DNA from: Patiria pectinifera
Taxonomy: Eukaryota; Echinodermata; Asteroidea; Valvatida; Asterinidae
DNA length: 64,000 nt
Direction of reading: 5' to 3'
Assembly (NCBI GenBank): GCA_029964075.1
Contig: CM057144.1
Coordinates: forward strand, 4,549,281-4,613,280
In this document: piece after piece, positions 1 through 12,900 of the stretch
Layout of the letters: the number at the start of each line of letters is the position of its first letter
How positions within the stretch are numbered: the first letter of the stretch is position 1
Made by a program: the position numbers and the translations under genes
Notes under the pieces: model-generated
The model's database searches: none
What the model saw: only the letters and a program-made list of their open reading frames with translations
Told to the model about the DNA's origin: nothing

Positions 1-3000
1 GGCCCTAGAACGCATTCCAAATCGTTTTCCGGACAGACGTGCTATTAAAGAGGGAGTTCCGTCGAAAATTTAAGGTAAAATCGCTCAAAAAATGTGATTC
101 TTTTTCTCCAAAAATGGACGATTTTTTGCCCAAATCTTCAAAATTGTGCATGTTAGAGTATTGATTGATGTTCCTCTTGCTTCTAGATGAATTTCTGTCT
201 TGTTTTGAGAAAAGTCAATTTTTGGCCAATTTTGACTAAAAATGTAAGGCTAACCCCTTGCATTTTTTTCAATTTTGGCCAAAAAATGAAATTGCTTGAA
301 AGTTGCTAGAAAGATGCCTCAAGGGCCCCAGAACGCATTCCAAATCGTTTTCCGGACAGACGTGCTTTTAAAGAGGAAGTTCCGTCGAAAATTTAAGGTA
401 AAATCGCTCAAAAAATGTGATTCTTTTTCTCAAAAAATGGATGATTTTTGCCCAAATCTTCAAAATTGTGCATGTTAGAGTATTGATTGATAATCCTCTT
501 GCTTCTAGATGAATTTCTGTCTTGTTTTGAGAAAAGTCAATTTTTGGCCAATTTTGACTAAAAATGTAAGGCTAACCCCTTGCATTTTTTTCAATTTTGG
601 CCAAAAAATGAAATTGCTTGAAAGTTGCTAGAAAGATGCCTGAAGGGCCCTAGAACGCATTCCAAATCGTTTTCCGGACAGACGTGCTATTAAAGAGGGA
701 GTTCCGTCGAAAATTTAAGGTAAAATCGCTCAAAAAATGTGATTCTTTTTCTCCAAAAATGGACGATTTTTTGCCCAAATCTTCAAAATTGTGCATGTTA
801 GAGTATTGATTGATGTTCCTCTTGCTTCTAGATGAATTTCTGTCTTGTTTTGAGAAAAGTCAATTTTTGGCCAATTTTGACAAAAAATGTAAGGCTAACC
901 CCTTGCATTTTTTTCAGTTTTGGCCAAAAAATGAAATTGCTTGAAAGTTGTTAGAAAGATGCTTTAAGGGCCCTAGAACGCATTCCAAATCGTTTTCCGG
1001 ACAGACGTGCTATTAAAGAGGGAGTTCCGTCGAAAATTTAAGGTAAAATCGCTCAAAAAATGTGATTCTTTTTCTCCAAAAATGGACGATTTTTTGCCCA
1101 AATCTTCAAAATTGTGCATGTTAGAGTATTGATTGATGTTCCTCTTGCTTCTAGATGAATTTCTGTCTTGTTTTGAGAAAAGTCAATTTTTGGCCAATTT
1201 TGACAAAAAATGTAAGGCTAACCCTTGCATTTTTTGAATTTTGGCCAAAACTGAAATTGCTTGAAAGTTGCTAGAAAGATGCCTCAAGTGCCCTAGAACG
1301 CATTCCAAATCGTTTTCCGAACAGACGTGCTTTTAAAGAGGGAGTTCCGTCGAAAATTTTAGGTAAAATCTCTCAAAAAATGTGATTCTTTTTTTCCAAA
1401 ATTGATTATTTTTTCCCAAATCTTCACAATTCAGCACGTTAGAGTATTGATTGATGTTCCTCTTGCTTCTAGATGAATTTCTGTCTTGTTTTGAGAAAAG
1501 TCAATTTTTGGCCAATTTTGACTAAAAATGTAAGGCTAACCCGTTGCATTTTTTTCAATTTTGGCCAAAAAATGAAATTGCTTGAAAGTTGTTAGAAAGA
1601 TGCCTTAAGGGCCCTAGAACGCATTCCAAATCGTTTTCCGGACAGACGTGCTTTTAAAGAGGAAGTTCCGTCGAAAATTTACGGTAAAATCGCTCAAAAA
1701 ATGTGATTCTTTTACTCCAAAAATGGATGATTTTTGCCCAAATCTTCAAAATTGTGCATGTTAGAGTATTGATTGATATTCCTCTTGCTTCTTAGATGAA
1801 TTTCTGTCTTGTTTTGAGAAAAGTCAATTTTTGGCCAATTTTGACAAAAAATGTAAGGCTAACCCCTTGCATTTTTATCAATTTTGGCCAAAAAATGAAA
1901 TTGCTTAAAAGTTGTTAGAAAGATGCCTCAAGGGCCCCAGAACGCATTCCAAATCGTTTTCCGGACATACGTGCTATTAAAGAGGGAGTTCCGTCTAAAA
2001 TTTAAGGTAAAATCGCTCAACAAATGTAATTCTTTTTGTCCAAAAATTGGACGATTTTTGCCCAAATCTTCAAAATTGTGCATGTTAGAGTATTGATTGA
2101 TGTTCCTCTTGCTTCTAGATGAATTTCTGTCTTGTTTTGAGAAAAGTCAATTTTTGGCCAATTTTGACAAAAAATGTAAGGCTAACCCCTTGCATTTTTA
2201 TCAATTTTGGCCAAAAAATGAAATTGCTTAAAAGTTGTTAGAAAGATGCCTCAAGGGCCCCAGAACGCATTCCAAATCGTTTTCCGGACAGACGTGCTTT
2301 TAAAGAGGAAGTTACGTCGAAAATTTACTGAGGTAAAATCGCTCAAAAAATGTGTTTCTTTTTCTCCAAAAATGGATGATTTTTGCCCAAATCTTCAAAA
2401 TTGTGCATGTTAGAGTATTGATTGATGTTCCTCTTGCTTCTAGATGAATTTCTGTCTTGTTTTGAGAAAAGTCAATTTTTGGCCAATTTTGACAAAAAAT
2501 GTAAGGCTAACCCCTTGCATTTTTTTCAATTTTGGCCAAAAAATGAAATTGCTTGAAAGTTGCTAGAAAGATGCCTTAAGGGCCCTAGAACGCATTCCAA
2601 ATCGTTTTCCGGACAGACGTGCTATTAAAGAGGGAGTTCCGTCGAAAATTTAAGGTAAAATCGCTCAAAAAATGTGATTCTTTTTCTCCAAAAATGGACG
2701 ATTTTTTGCCCAAATCTTCAAAATTGTGCATGTTAGAGTATTGATTGATGTTCCTCTTGCTTCTAGATGAATTTCTGTCTTGTTTTGAGAAAAGTCAATT
2801 TTTGGCCAATTTTGACTAAAAATGTAAGGCTAACCCCTTGCATTTTTTTTGAATTTTGGCCAAAAAATGAAATTGCTTGAAAGTTGCTAGAAAGATGCCT
2901 CAAGTGCCCTAGAACGCATTCCAAATCGTTTTCCGGACAGACGTGCTTTTAAAGAGGGAGTTCCGTCGAAAATTTTAGGTAAAATCTCTCAAAAAATGTG

Positions 3001-6000
3001 ATTCTTTTTCTCCAAAAATGGATTATTTTTTCCCAAATCTTCACAATTCAGCACGTTATAGTATTGATTGATGTTCCTCTTGCTTCTAGATGAATTTCTG
3101 TCTCGTTTTGAGAAAAGTCAATTTTTGGCCAATTTTGACTAAAAATGTAAGGCTAACCCCTTGCATTTTTTTTCAATTTTGGCCAAAAAATGAAATTGCT
3201 TGAAAGTTGCTAGAAAAATGCCTCAAGGGCCCTAGAACGCATTCCAAATCGTTTTCCGGACAGACGTGCATTTAAAGAGGAAGTTCCGTCGAAAATTTAA
3301 GGTAAAATCGCTCAAAAAATGTGATTCTTTTTCTCCAAAAATGGATGATTTTTGCCCAAATCTTCAAAATTGTGCATGTTAGAGTATTGATTGATGTTCC
3401 TCTTGCTTCTAGATGAATTTCTGTCTTGTTTTGAGAAAAGTCAATTTTTGGCCAATTTTGACTAAAAATGTAAGGCTAACCCCTTGCATTTTTTTCAATT
3501 TTGGCCAAAAAATGAAATTGCTTGAAAGTTGCTAGAAAGATGCCTTCAGGGCCCTAGAACGCATTCCAAATCGTTTTCCGGACAGACGTGCTATTAAAGA
3601 GGGAGTTCCGTCGAAAATATAAGGTAAAATCGCTCAAAAAATGTAATTCTTTTTCTCCAAAATTGGACGATTTTTGCCCAAATCTTCAAAATTGTGCATG
3701 TTAGAGTATTGATTGATGTTCCTCTTGCTTCTAGATGAATTTCTGTCTTGTTTTGAGAAAAGTCAATTTTTGGCCAATTTTGACAAAAAATGTAAGGCTA
3801 ACCCCTTGCATTTTTTTCAATTTTGGCCAAAAAATGAAATTGCTTGAAAGTTGCTAAAAAGATGCCTTAAGGGCCCTAGAACGCATTCCAAATCGTTTTC
3901 CGGACAGACGTGCTTTTAAAGAGGAAGTTCCGTCGAAAATTTAAGGTAAAATCGCTCAACAAATGTGATTCTTTTTCTCCAAAAATGGATGATTTTTGCC
4001 CAAATCTTCCAAATTGTGCATGTTAGAGTATTGATTGATGTTCCTCTTGCTTCTAGATGAATTTCTGTCTTGTTTTGAGGAAAGTCAATTTTTGGCCAAT
4101 TTTGACAAAAAAAAATGTAAGGCTAAACCCCTTGCATTTTTTTCAATTTTGGCCAAAAAATGAAATTGCTTGAAAGTTGTTAGAAAGATGCCTTAAGGGC
4201 CCTAGAACGCATTCCAAATCGTTTTCCGGACATACGTGCTATTAAAGAGGGAGTTCCGTCGAAAATTTAAGGTAAAATCGCTCCAAAAATGTAATTCTTT
4301 TTGTCCAAAAATTGGACGATTTTTGCCCAAATCTTCAAAATTGTGCATGTTAGAGTATTGATTGATGTTCCTCTTGCTTCTAGATGAATTTCTGTCTTGT
4401 TTTGAGAAAAGTCAATTTTTGGCCAATTTTGACAAAAAATGTAAGGCTAACCCCTTGCATTTTTTTTCAATTTTGGCCAAAAAATGAAATTGCTTGAAAG
4501 TTGCTAAAAAGATGCCTTCAGGGCCCTAGAACGCATTCCAAATCGTTTTCCGGACAGACGTGCTATTAAAGAGGGAGTTCCGTCGAAAATTTAAGGTAAA
4601 ATCGCTCAAAAAATGTAATTCTTTTTCTCCAAAAATGGACGATTTTTTGCCCAAATCTTCAAAATTGTGCATGTTAGAGTATTGATTGATGTTCCTCTTG
4701 CTTCTAGATGAATTTCTGTCTTGTTTTGAGAAAAGTCAATTTTTGGCCAATTTTGACAAAAAATGTAAGGCTAACCCCTTGCATTTTTTTCAATTTTGGC
4801 CAAAAAATGAAATTGCTTGAAAGTTGCTAGAAAGATGCCTCAAGGGCCCCAGAACGCATTCCAAATCGTTTTCCGGACAGACGTGCTTTTAAAGAGGAAG
4901 TTCCGTCGAAAATTTAAGGTAAAATCGCTCAACAAATGTGATTCTTTTTCTCCAAAAATGGATGATTTTTGCCCAAATCTTCAAAATTGTGCATGTTAGA
5001 GTATTGATTGATGTTCCTCTTGCTTCTAGATGAATTTCTGTCTTGTTTTGAGAAAAGTCAATTTTTGGCCAATTTTGACAAAAAATGTAAGGCTAACCCC
5101 TTGCATTTTTTTCAATTTTGGCCAAAAAATGAAATTGCTTGAAAGTTGCTAGAAAGATGCCTTAAGGGCCCTAGAACGCATTCCAAATCGTTTTCCGGAC
5201 AGACGTGCTATTAAAGAGGGAGTTCCGTCGAAAATTTAAGGTAAAATCGCTCCAAAAATGTAATTCTTTTTCTCCAAAAATTGGACGATTTTTGCCCAAA
5301 TCTTCAAAATTGTGCATGTTAGAGTATTGATTGATGTTCCTCTTGCTTCTAGATGAATTTCTGTCTTGTTTTGAGAAAAGTCAATTTTTGGCCAATTTTG
5401 ACTAAAAATGTAAGGCTAACCCCTTGCATTTTTTTCAATTTTGGCCAAAAAATGAAATTGCTTGAAAGTTGCTAAAAAGATGCCTTTAGGGCCCTAGAAC
5501 GCATTCCAAATCGTTTTCCGGACAGACGTGCTTTTAAAGAGGAAGTTCCGTCGAAAATTTAAGGTAAAATCGCTCAACAAATGTGATTCTTTTTCTCCAA
5601 AAATGGATGATTTCTGCCCAAATCTTCAAAATTGTGCATGTTAGAGTATTGATTGATGTTCCTCTTGCTCCTAGATGAATTTCTGTCTCGTTTTGAGAAA
5701 AGTCAATTTTTGGCCAATTTTGACAAAAAATGTAAGGCTAACCCCTTGCATTTTTTTCAATTTTGGCCAAAAAATGAAATTGCTTGAAAGTTGCTAGAAA
5801 GATGCCTTCAGGGCCCTAGAACGCATTCCAAATCGTTTTCCGGACAGACGTGCTATTAAAGAGGGAGTTCCGTCGAAAATTTAAGGTAAAATCGCTCAAA
5901 AAATGTGATTCTTTTTCTCCAAAAATGGACGATTTTTTGCCCAAATCTTCAAAATTGTGCATGTTAGAGTATTGATTGATGTTCCTCTTGCTTCTAGATG

Positions 6001-8340
6001 AATTTCTGTCTTGTTTTGAGAAAAGTCAATTTTTGGCCAATTTTGACAAAAAATGTAAGGCTAACCCCTTGCATTTTTTTCAATTTTGGCCAAAAAATGA
6101 AATTGCTTGAAAGTTGCTAGAAAGATGCCTTAAGGGCCCCAGAACGCATTCCAAATCGTTTTCCGGACATACGTGCTATTAAAGAGGAAGTTCCGTCTAA
6201 AATTTAAGGTAAAATCGCTCAAAAAATGTAATTCTTTTTCTCCAAAAATGGATGATTTTTGCCCAAATCTTCAAAATTGTGCATGTTAGAGTATTGATTG
6301 ATGTTCCTCTTGCTTCTAGATGAATTTCTGTCTTGTTTTGAGAAAAGTCAATTTTTGGCCAATTTTGACAAAAAATGTAAGGCTAACCCCTTGCATTTTT
6401 TTCAATTTTGGCCAAAAAATGAAATTGCTTGAAAGTTGCTAGAAAGATGCCTTAAGGGCCCCAGAACGCATTCCAAATCGTTGTCCGGACAGACGTGCTA
6501 TTAAAGAGGGAGTCCCGTCGAAAATTTAAGGTAAAATCGCTCAAAAAATGTGATTCTTTTTCTCCAAAAATGGATAATTTTTGCACAAATCTTCAAAATT
6601 GTGCATGTTAGAGTATTGATTGATGTTCCTCTTGCTTCTAGATGAATTTCTGTCTTGGTTTGAGAAAAGTCAATTTTTGGCCAATTTTGACAAAAAATGT
6701 AAGGCTAACCCCTTGCATTTTTTTCAATTTTGGCCAAAAAATGAAATTGCTTGAAAGTTGCTAGAAAGATGCCTTCAGGGCCCCAGAACGCATTCCAAAT
6801 CGTTGTCCGGACAGACGAGCTATTAAAGAGGGAGTTCCGTCGAAAATTTAAGGTAAAATCGCTCAAAAAAAGTGATTCTTTTTCTCCAAAAATGGATAAT
6901 TTTTGTCCAAATCTTCAAAATTGTGCATGTTAGAGTATTGATTGATGTTCCTCTTGCTTCTAGATGAATTTCTGTCTTGGTTTGAGAAAAGTCAATTTTT
7001 TGGCCAATTTTGACTAAAAATGTAAGGCTAACCCCTTGCATTTTTTTCAATTTTGGCCAAAAAATGAAATTGCTTGAAGGTTGCTAGAAAGATGCCTTTA
7101 GGGCCCTAGAACGCATTCCAAATCGTTTTCCGGACAGACGTGCTTTTAAAGAGGAAGTTCCGTCGAAAATTTAAGGTAAAATCGCTCAACAAATGTGATT
7201 CTTTTTCTCCAAAAAGGGCGATTTTTTGCCCAAATCTTGACAATTGTGCATGTTATAGTATGGATTGCTGTTCCTCTTGCTCCTAGATGAATTTCTGTCT
7301 CGTTTTGAGAAAAATCAATTTTTGGCCAATTTTGACAAAAAATGTAAGGCTAACCCCTTGCATTTTTTTCAATTTTGGCCAAAAAATGAAATTGCTTGAA
7401 AGTTGCTAGAAAGATGCCTTCAGGGCCCTAGAACGCATTCCAAATCGTTTTCCGGACAGACGTGCTATTAAAGAGGAAGTTCCGTCGAAAATTTAAGGTA
7501 AAATCGCTCAAAAAATGTGATTCTTTTTCTCCAAAAATGGATGATTTTTGCCCAAATCTTCAAAATTGTGCATGTTAGAGTATTGATTGATGTTCCTCTT
7601 GCTTCTAGATGAATTTCTGTCTTGTTTTGAGAAAAGTCAATTTTTGGCCAATTTTGACAAAAAATGTAAGGCTAAACCCCTTGCATTTGTTTTCAATTTT
7701 GGCCAAAAAATGAAATTGCTTGAAAGTTGCTAAAAAGATGCCTTAAGGGCCCTAGAACGCATTCCAAATCGTTTTCCGGACATACGTGCTATTAAAGAGG
7801 GAGTTCCGTCGAAAATTTAAGGTAAAATCGCTCCAAAAATGTAATTCTTTTTCTCCAAAAATTGGACGATTTTTGCCCAAATCTTCAAAATTGTGCATGT
7901 TAGAGTATTGATTGATGTTCCTCTTGCTTCTAGATGAATTTCTGTCTTGGTTTGAGAAAAGTCAATTTTTGGCCAATTTTGACAAAAAATGTAAGGCTAA
8001 ACCCCTTGCATTTTTTTCAATTTTGGCCAAAAAATGGAAATGCTTGAAAGTTGCTAGAAAGATGCCCTAAGGGCCCTAGAACGCATTCCAAATCGATTTC
8101 TGGACAGATGTGCTATTAAAGGGGAAATTCCGTCGAAATTTAAGGTAAAATCACTCCAAAAATGTGATCAATTTCATTTTCTCCAAAAAATGGATGATTT
8201 TTACACAAATCTTCAAAAATTGTGCATGTTAGAGTATTGATTGATGTTCCTCTTGCATCCACATGAATTTCTGCCTTGTTTTGAGAAAAGTCAATTTTTT
8301 GGCCAATTTTGACTAAAAATGTGAGGTTAACTAACCCCTG
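1..8340 (+). repeat. Satellite array, about 26 units of about 323 bp
   Basis: The anchor GGGCCCTAGAACGCATTCC recurs with its CCC at 3, 326, 648, 971, 1291, 1612, 1935, 2258, 2583, 2907, 3230, 3552, 3874, 4200, 4524, 4847, 5169, 5492, 5814, 6137, 6459, 6781, 7104, 7426, 7750 and 8074. Spacing is 320-326 bp, close to two nucleosome repeats. Units are nearly identical except for small variants: CTATTAAAGAGGGAG (type a), CTTTTAAAGAGGAAG (type b), and two copies with TTCACAATTCAGCACGTT (type c). The last unit is visibly diverged, as expected at an array edge; the left edge lies outside the window. Sixty-codon open frames recur in some units, but only from TTG starts and they are not kept open in all units, so they are not read as genes. 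No CENP-B-box match was seen. A centromeric or heterochromatic role is possible but not shown. Confidence 0.97.
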
Positions 8341-8884
8341 GCGGACTGTGGAACTTGGTCACGCATGTTTATGCATGTTTCATGTACATGTATGTGGCCT
8401 TGTATGCCATACATTACTGCATTGGGCTTGTGAAAAATTATAGCTGAATTAAATTTGTGTGAATTGCAATATAATTCTTATCAAACACTTAAATAAACAA
8501 CACAATTATCACTTATTGTCACACACATCATAAAATGTTGCATTTGTAATTTTATTTTTGCAAACTCTGAACAAACCAAGATAAAGATATTGAACTGTTA
8601 AAACTTTGTTTCATATTCAGAAATATTAAATTTAACACAGGTTATTAAAATTTAAATACTATGTTACACCACACAACTTCACGCACTTTCAAATTTGCTG
8701 ATTTGCTTTTCAATAGCTTTGTGTCATTGTCTCATTGTGTAAATAGTTGTTTTCTTCATAACTTGTGAAATAGTTTACCGTTTTACATTGATTTCTTCTG
8801 AACAATGTTTACGAAAAAAACCACCAATACCATGCCACATTCAGGTAATTTTAACAAAAACCCATCGAAAATTCAGATAAAATC
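8341..8884. other. Unique-looking AT-rich stretch interrupting the satellite
   Basis: About 540 bp without satellite homology separates the main array from degenerate copies. It starts inside a unit (after CTAACCCCTGG) and ends where GAAAATTCAGATAAAATC leads back into a unit. The two satellite breakpoints are not at the same place in the unit, so this is either an insertion with deletion or a rearrangement. No open frame or terminal repeats were seen. Confidence 0.6.
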
Positions 8885-9413
8885 AAAATTTAAGGTAAAA
8901 TTTCTAAAAAAATTAAAAAATTGATAATTTTTGCCCAAATCTTCAAAATTGTGCATGTTAGAGTACTGATTGATGTTCCTCTTGCTTCCAAATGACTTTC
9001 TGCCTCGTTTTGAGAAAAGTCAATTTTTGGCCAATGTTGACTAAAAATGTAAGGCTAACCCCTTTTTTTTTCCAAATAATGAAATTGCTTGAAAGTTTCT
9101 AGAACGATGCCCTCAGGGCCATAGAATGGATTACAAACCGATTGCTGGACAGATGTGCTAATAAAAGGGAAATTCCGTCAAAAATTAACTTCTTTTTCTC
9201 CAAAAATTGATGATTGTTGACGAAATTTTCAAAATTGTGCGTGTTAGAGTATTGATTGATGTTCCTCTTGCATCCACATGAATTTCTACCTTGTTTTGAG
9301 AAGAGTAAATTTTTTCGAAAATTTTGACTCAAAATGTAAGGTGACTCAAAATGAAAGTGCCTTAAGGGCGCTAGAACGCATTCCAAATCGATTTCTGGAC
9401 AAAATGGATGATT
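8885..9413 (+). repeat. Degenerate direct satellite copies
   Basis: About one and a half strongly diverged units in the same orientation as the main array. Recognisable pieces are CCCAAATCTTCAAAATTGTG, TTGATGTTCCTCTTGC and GAACGCATTCCAAATCG. They carry internal deletions and extra substitutions, consistent with decay at the array edge where homogenisation has stopped. Confidence 0.9.
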
Positions 9414-9547
9414 TAACCTAACATTTTTTTGTCAATTTGGCACAAAACTGACTTTTTCTCAAAACTAGGCAGAAATTCATCTGGATGCAAGAGGAACATC
9501 AATCAATACCGTTACACGCCAAATTTTGAAGATTTGGGCAAAAATCT
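9414..9547 (-). repeat. Inverted partial satellite unit
   Basis: Read on the minus strand this segment contains GATTTTTGCCCAAATC, ATTGATTGATGTTCCTCTTG and a TTTTGAGAAAAAGTCA core, that is, the satellite in reverse orientation. It meets the direct copies at about 9413. It is the only inverted unit seen. Confidence 0.88.
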
Positions 9548-9568
9548 TTTTTTTTGTCCCTGTTCATT

Positions 9569-9574
9569 TTTATT
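9569..9574 (-). terminator. Probable polyadenylation signal of the coiled-coil gene
   Basis: AATAAA on the minus strand lies about 280 bp beyond the stop codon at 9851 and only about 20 bp from the satellite fringe. The 3'UTR would therefore end at or just inside the satellite boundary. Confidence 0.4.
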
Positions 9575-9850
9575 TGTTAGATAGGATGTTTGTTTTACAA
9601 AATCACTCTTTGAGGAAGAGTATGTTTACCCTAACAGCCCTGAAGTTAGAGTTCAGAAGTGCTTCCACAATTACAAAATTAGAGATGTCGGATGTAACAC
9701 AAACAGCAAAAAATGTGGACCCAAATTTATAGCATATCTCAGACACATGTAAAGGTGAGGTATTCACCCTAAAAAGAAAACTGAAAAGGCAAGTTGAAGC
9801 ATCCAGTAAAATTGCACGTGCTGACACACAAGCGGTCAAAATTAGTCTAC

Positions 9851-9944
9851 TCATTCCTCAAGTTGGGTGAGAAGCTGTCTCTCCGTTTCCTTCATGTCGA
9901 TAAGCTCTTGCTCTTCAAGCTTGACTTCCCGCTCAAACATTTCT
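9851..9944 (-). CDS. Coiled-coil gene, last coding exon
   Basis: The acceptor follows a TTTGTTTCAG tract. The exon begins with one base completing a split Leu codon, reads EMFEREVKLEEQELIDMKE and continues to TGA at 9853-9851. The sequence is strongly acidic and basic, typical of a helical tail. Confidence 0.88.
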
Positions 9945-12900
9945 CTGAAACAAACCAATTTTAATCAGATTTTCAAATTACCAACAGGAGAAACTGACTG
10001 GGTGTAAAAAATGTCATATAGACAAAAACCATATAACATTGTAGCTTGACTATATGCAACCACCATTACCCTGGTTGTGAGTCCAATTGACCTACTGTAG
10101 AATCGCGGCAATGCAGCTGGTGAAATACAGTGGAACGCCGCTATACCGAACACCGCTATACCGAACATTCGGTTATACGGAACATCATCCTTGGCTTCTG
10201 GTTTTAATGTACAAAACGTACCGAACGTTGTTGTTGAAAAAAGTCAATAGATAAACGAAAATCTACTGGTTGTACAAAGTTAAACACTATTTGGGCCACT
10301 TTTAATTCCCGAACATCAAAGGAACCATAGTTACATCGTGTTGAATGTTGGAGAGCGATAGATGGCTATTATTTCCCCAAGGAATAGAAGGAGAACCACT
10401 CGTGAGAAATGCCAGTTCACTATAGGTCAAAAGAGGGCACTGACAGTTCAAAAATCGCTATACTGAACGATCGTTAGAATGGACACTTTCTGTGGATCCA
10501 ACAATGTTCGTTATAGCGGCGTTCCACTGTATTGTCCAATTACATGATATACAAATGGACGCGGAATGCGCAAAATCTGAGACAAACAAATCTCATTGTA
10601 CAAAAACTCCATGGAGTTGTCTAAGGGGCATGGCTAACTTGCAAACGGCGATAGGTCAATTGCATGGCTCTGAGCTTATGATCACAATATCTCTGCTTAC
10701 GGGCTAAACAAGGCAAATAGGCCTTTCTAACTTTTGAAGTATGATTATCATGAGGTTTCGGCTAGTGAAGAGTGTTTGCTTATAGCCTTGAAATACCGCC
10801 CAAGTCTAAGTTTACAACTTTCAAAATGTATGTAAAACCCAAGTCACACATTCACGGCTTGGAGCTAGAGATCTCCACGGTTTGAAATTCCGTTTTCATC
10901 CTTAGTACATCTGTGGTTATCCGTCATCTTCCTTGGGTATTTGTGGAGGGGCTACGGAAGTTTTAAACTGTTCATAACTTCCGTGGTGAACCGTCATGAA
11001 CATTAATCCGTAATGCAACCGTAGGACATCTGTAGGACAACCGTACTTATTCGTAGTGGTATTCGTGGCTATTCATGCATATTCTTGGGGATTCGTAGCT
11101 CATTCGTGGTAGAAATCTCTATGAATTCGCTATGAATTTCCTACGGATGTGGTAGGGTTCTGGTAAGGTTGTACTACGAATATCCACGCTTTATTTGTAG
11201 GAAAACCGTGGTCATCCATGACCCAATCGCAGACAACCTTGGCGTTAATGTCATTATTTCTAGAAATATTTGTGACAAACCGTGGTGTATTCGTAGAGAA
11301 ACTGTAGGACGGTCGTGGCTATCCATCCTGAAACCATAGTCCATTTTTAGAAAGTCGATTTCTCCACGAATCTCGACGGTTCATCGTGATCGATTGATTC
11401 TTGGTAAGCCGTGGATATTCGTAGCTCCAACCATGAATGTGTGACTTGGGCTTAAAGCCTGCAAAGGCAACTTACAAAACTGGATGTTGGGTCTCTAGTG
11501 GTATCTCAAGGAGACCCATCTCGGCTTTGTGTTTCTTGGCAACTATCTCCATGGCTTCAAACAGGCCCACTAGCCTCTCTGCCTCTGAGTCGATCTGATG
11601 CACTGTCAAGGAAATCAGAATGTGATGAGTAACACGATTAGGCAAACCCTATTTAAAGGGTCTATTTAGAGACTTGAGTCACTTTTCATGGTGAAATCTC
11701 TTTTTTTCCCCCACCTGCCTTGATTGGCAACCATAGCATTTCACTCTGTGACATTAAATGACACAACAAAAACCACAATTGAAAAGTGGCGCAATTCTCT
11801 ATTAAAATAGACCCTTTCATAAAATTGGTCACTGCTCAGTCAACCGTGAATGTAATGACATGACCAGGGTGTCATTTTAAAGAGGAGATTCAACCCTAAC
11901 AGAGGATATCTCCCTTTGATGCACATGTGCCCTACTTCTGTTCCAATTAGCAATAATATCCCGGTTTCGTTTTTTTTTTATCCACCCTGTATAGGTACCT
12001 TTTGAGGTGAGGTTCTGCATGTCATTCTTTGCCACACTGACTTCATCCTGCAATGACTGATCAACCTGGGTGCAAATTGAGAAGATCGAGTTACCTTACG
12101 TTTTCCTCAAGAGAAATGTAATTGCTCTAAAGTGGGAGTAAATGCTCACCACTTCGGTCTACTTCCTTGTGACACAGTTGAAAAAATAATGTCGGCCTAA
12201 GGCCCCCAAAAAAGGCTCCGGTTTCTGGAATGCGTGTGCGTCGCTGTAGCCATGTGCGTCGGAAAAATTAAAAAGGTTTTTTTGGATGATGTCTCAAAAC
12301 TGCCAAACTCATTAGTTTGACTGGAATCCTGCTGCTGCACAATTTTAACGTATTTTTAGATGGGGTAACGATCGAGTATAAGCTTTATGTGGCCTCTCTG
12401 GACTCCCATGTATTTTGCACTTAATTTAGTCGGGCACCATTTGCAGTCATCAGCCGACATTTGAAGGAAAAAAAGTAAAAAAAAAAAAACAAACTTTTGG
12501 GGCAAGCTCCATACCAAAAACCGAAGACTTTTTTATTTTGGCCTAATCATTGACATAAACATACATTTCATGAAAATAGAGCATAAGTACGAACTTTCAA
12601 TGAATTGTGGTGTTTATTTTAACACTAAATTTCACATCAAAAGTTGGCTGCATTAAACACTTATGCAAAGTTGAAACTATCACAGAAAATTACTCACGTA
12701 AAAATCCTTTCCCATGTGAAACAACTCTGTCAAGCTCGCCAACTTCCCTTCAAGCAATTCCCTGCAAAAGAAAAGATACATTTACATATTGTACCGTAAC
12801 TGGAACCAATTCCATTCCACCAAATGCCAACTATTTAGAACCCCCTACCCCTGTACACATGGGCATACGTAGTGGTTCCCCACAAAAAGCGTACACAATT

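Noticed and set aside
296-6933. Repeated 60-codon open frames (KVARKMPQGPQNAF-type) in several satellite units
   Set aside because: They begin at TTG, are broken in most units, and follow the satellite period; this is repeat sequence, not a gene family.
6823-7050. 75-codon minus-strand frame in the satellite
   Set aside because: Open in only one unit because of chance substitutions.
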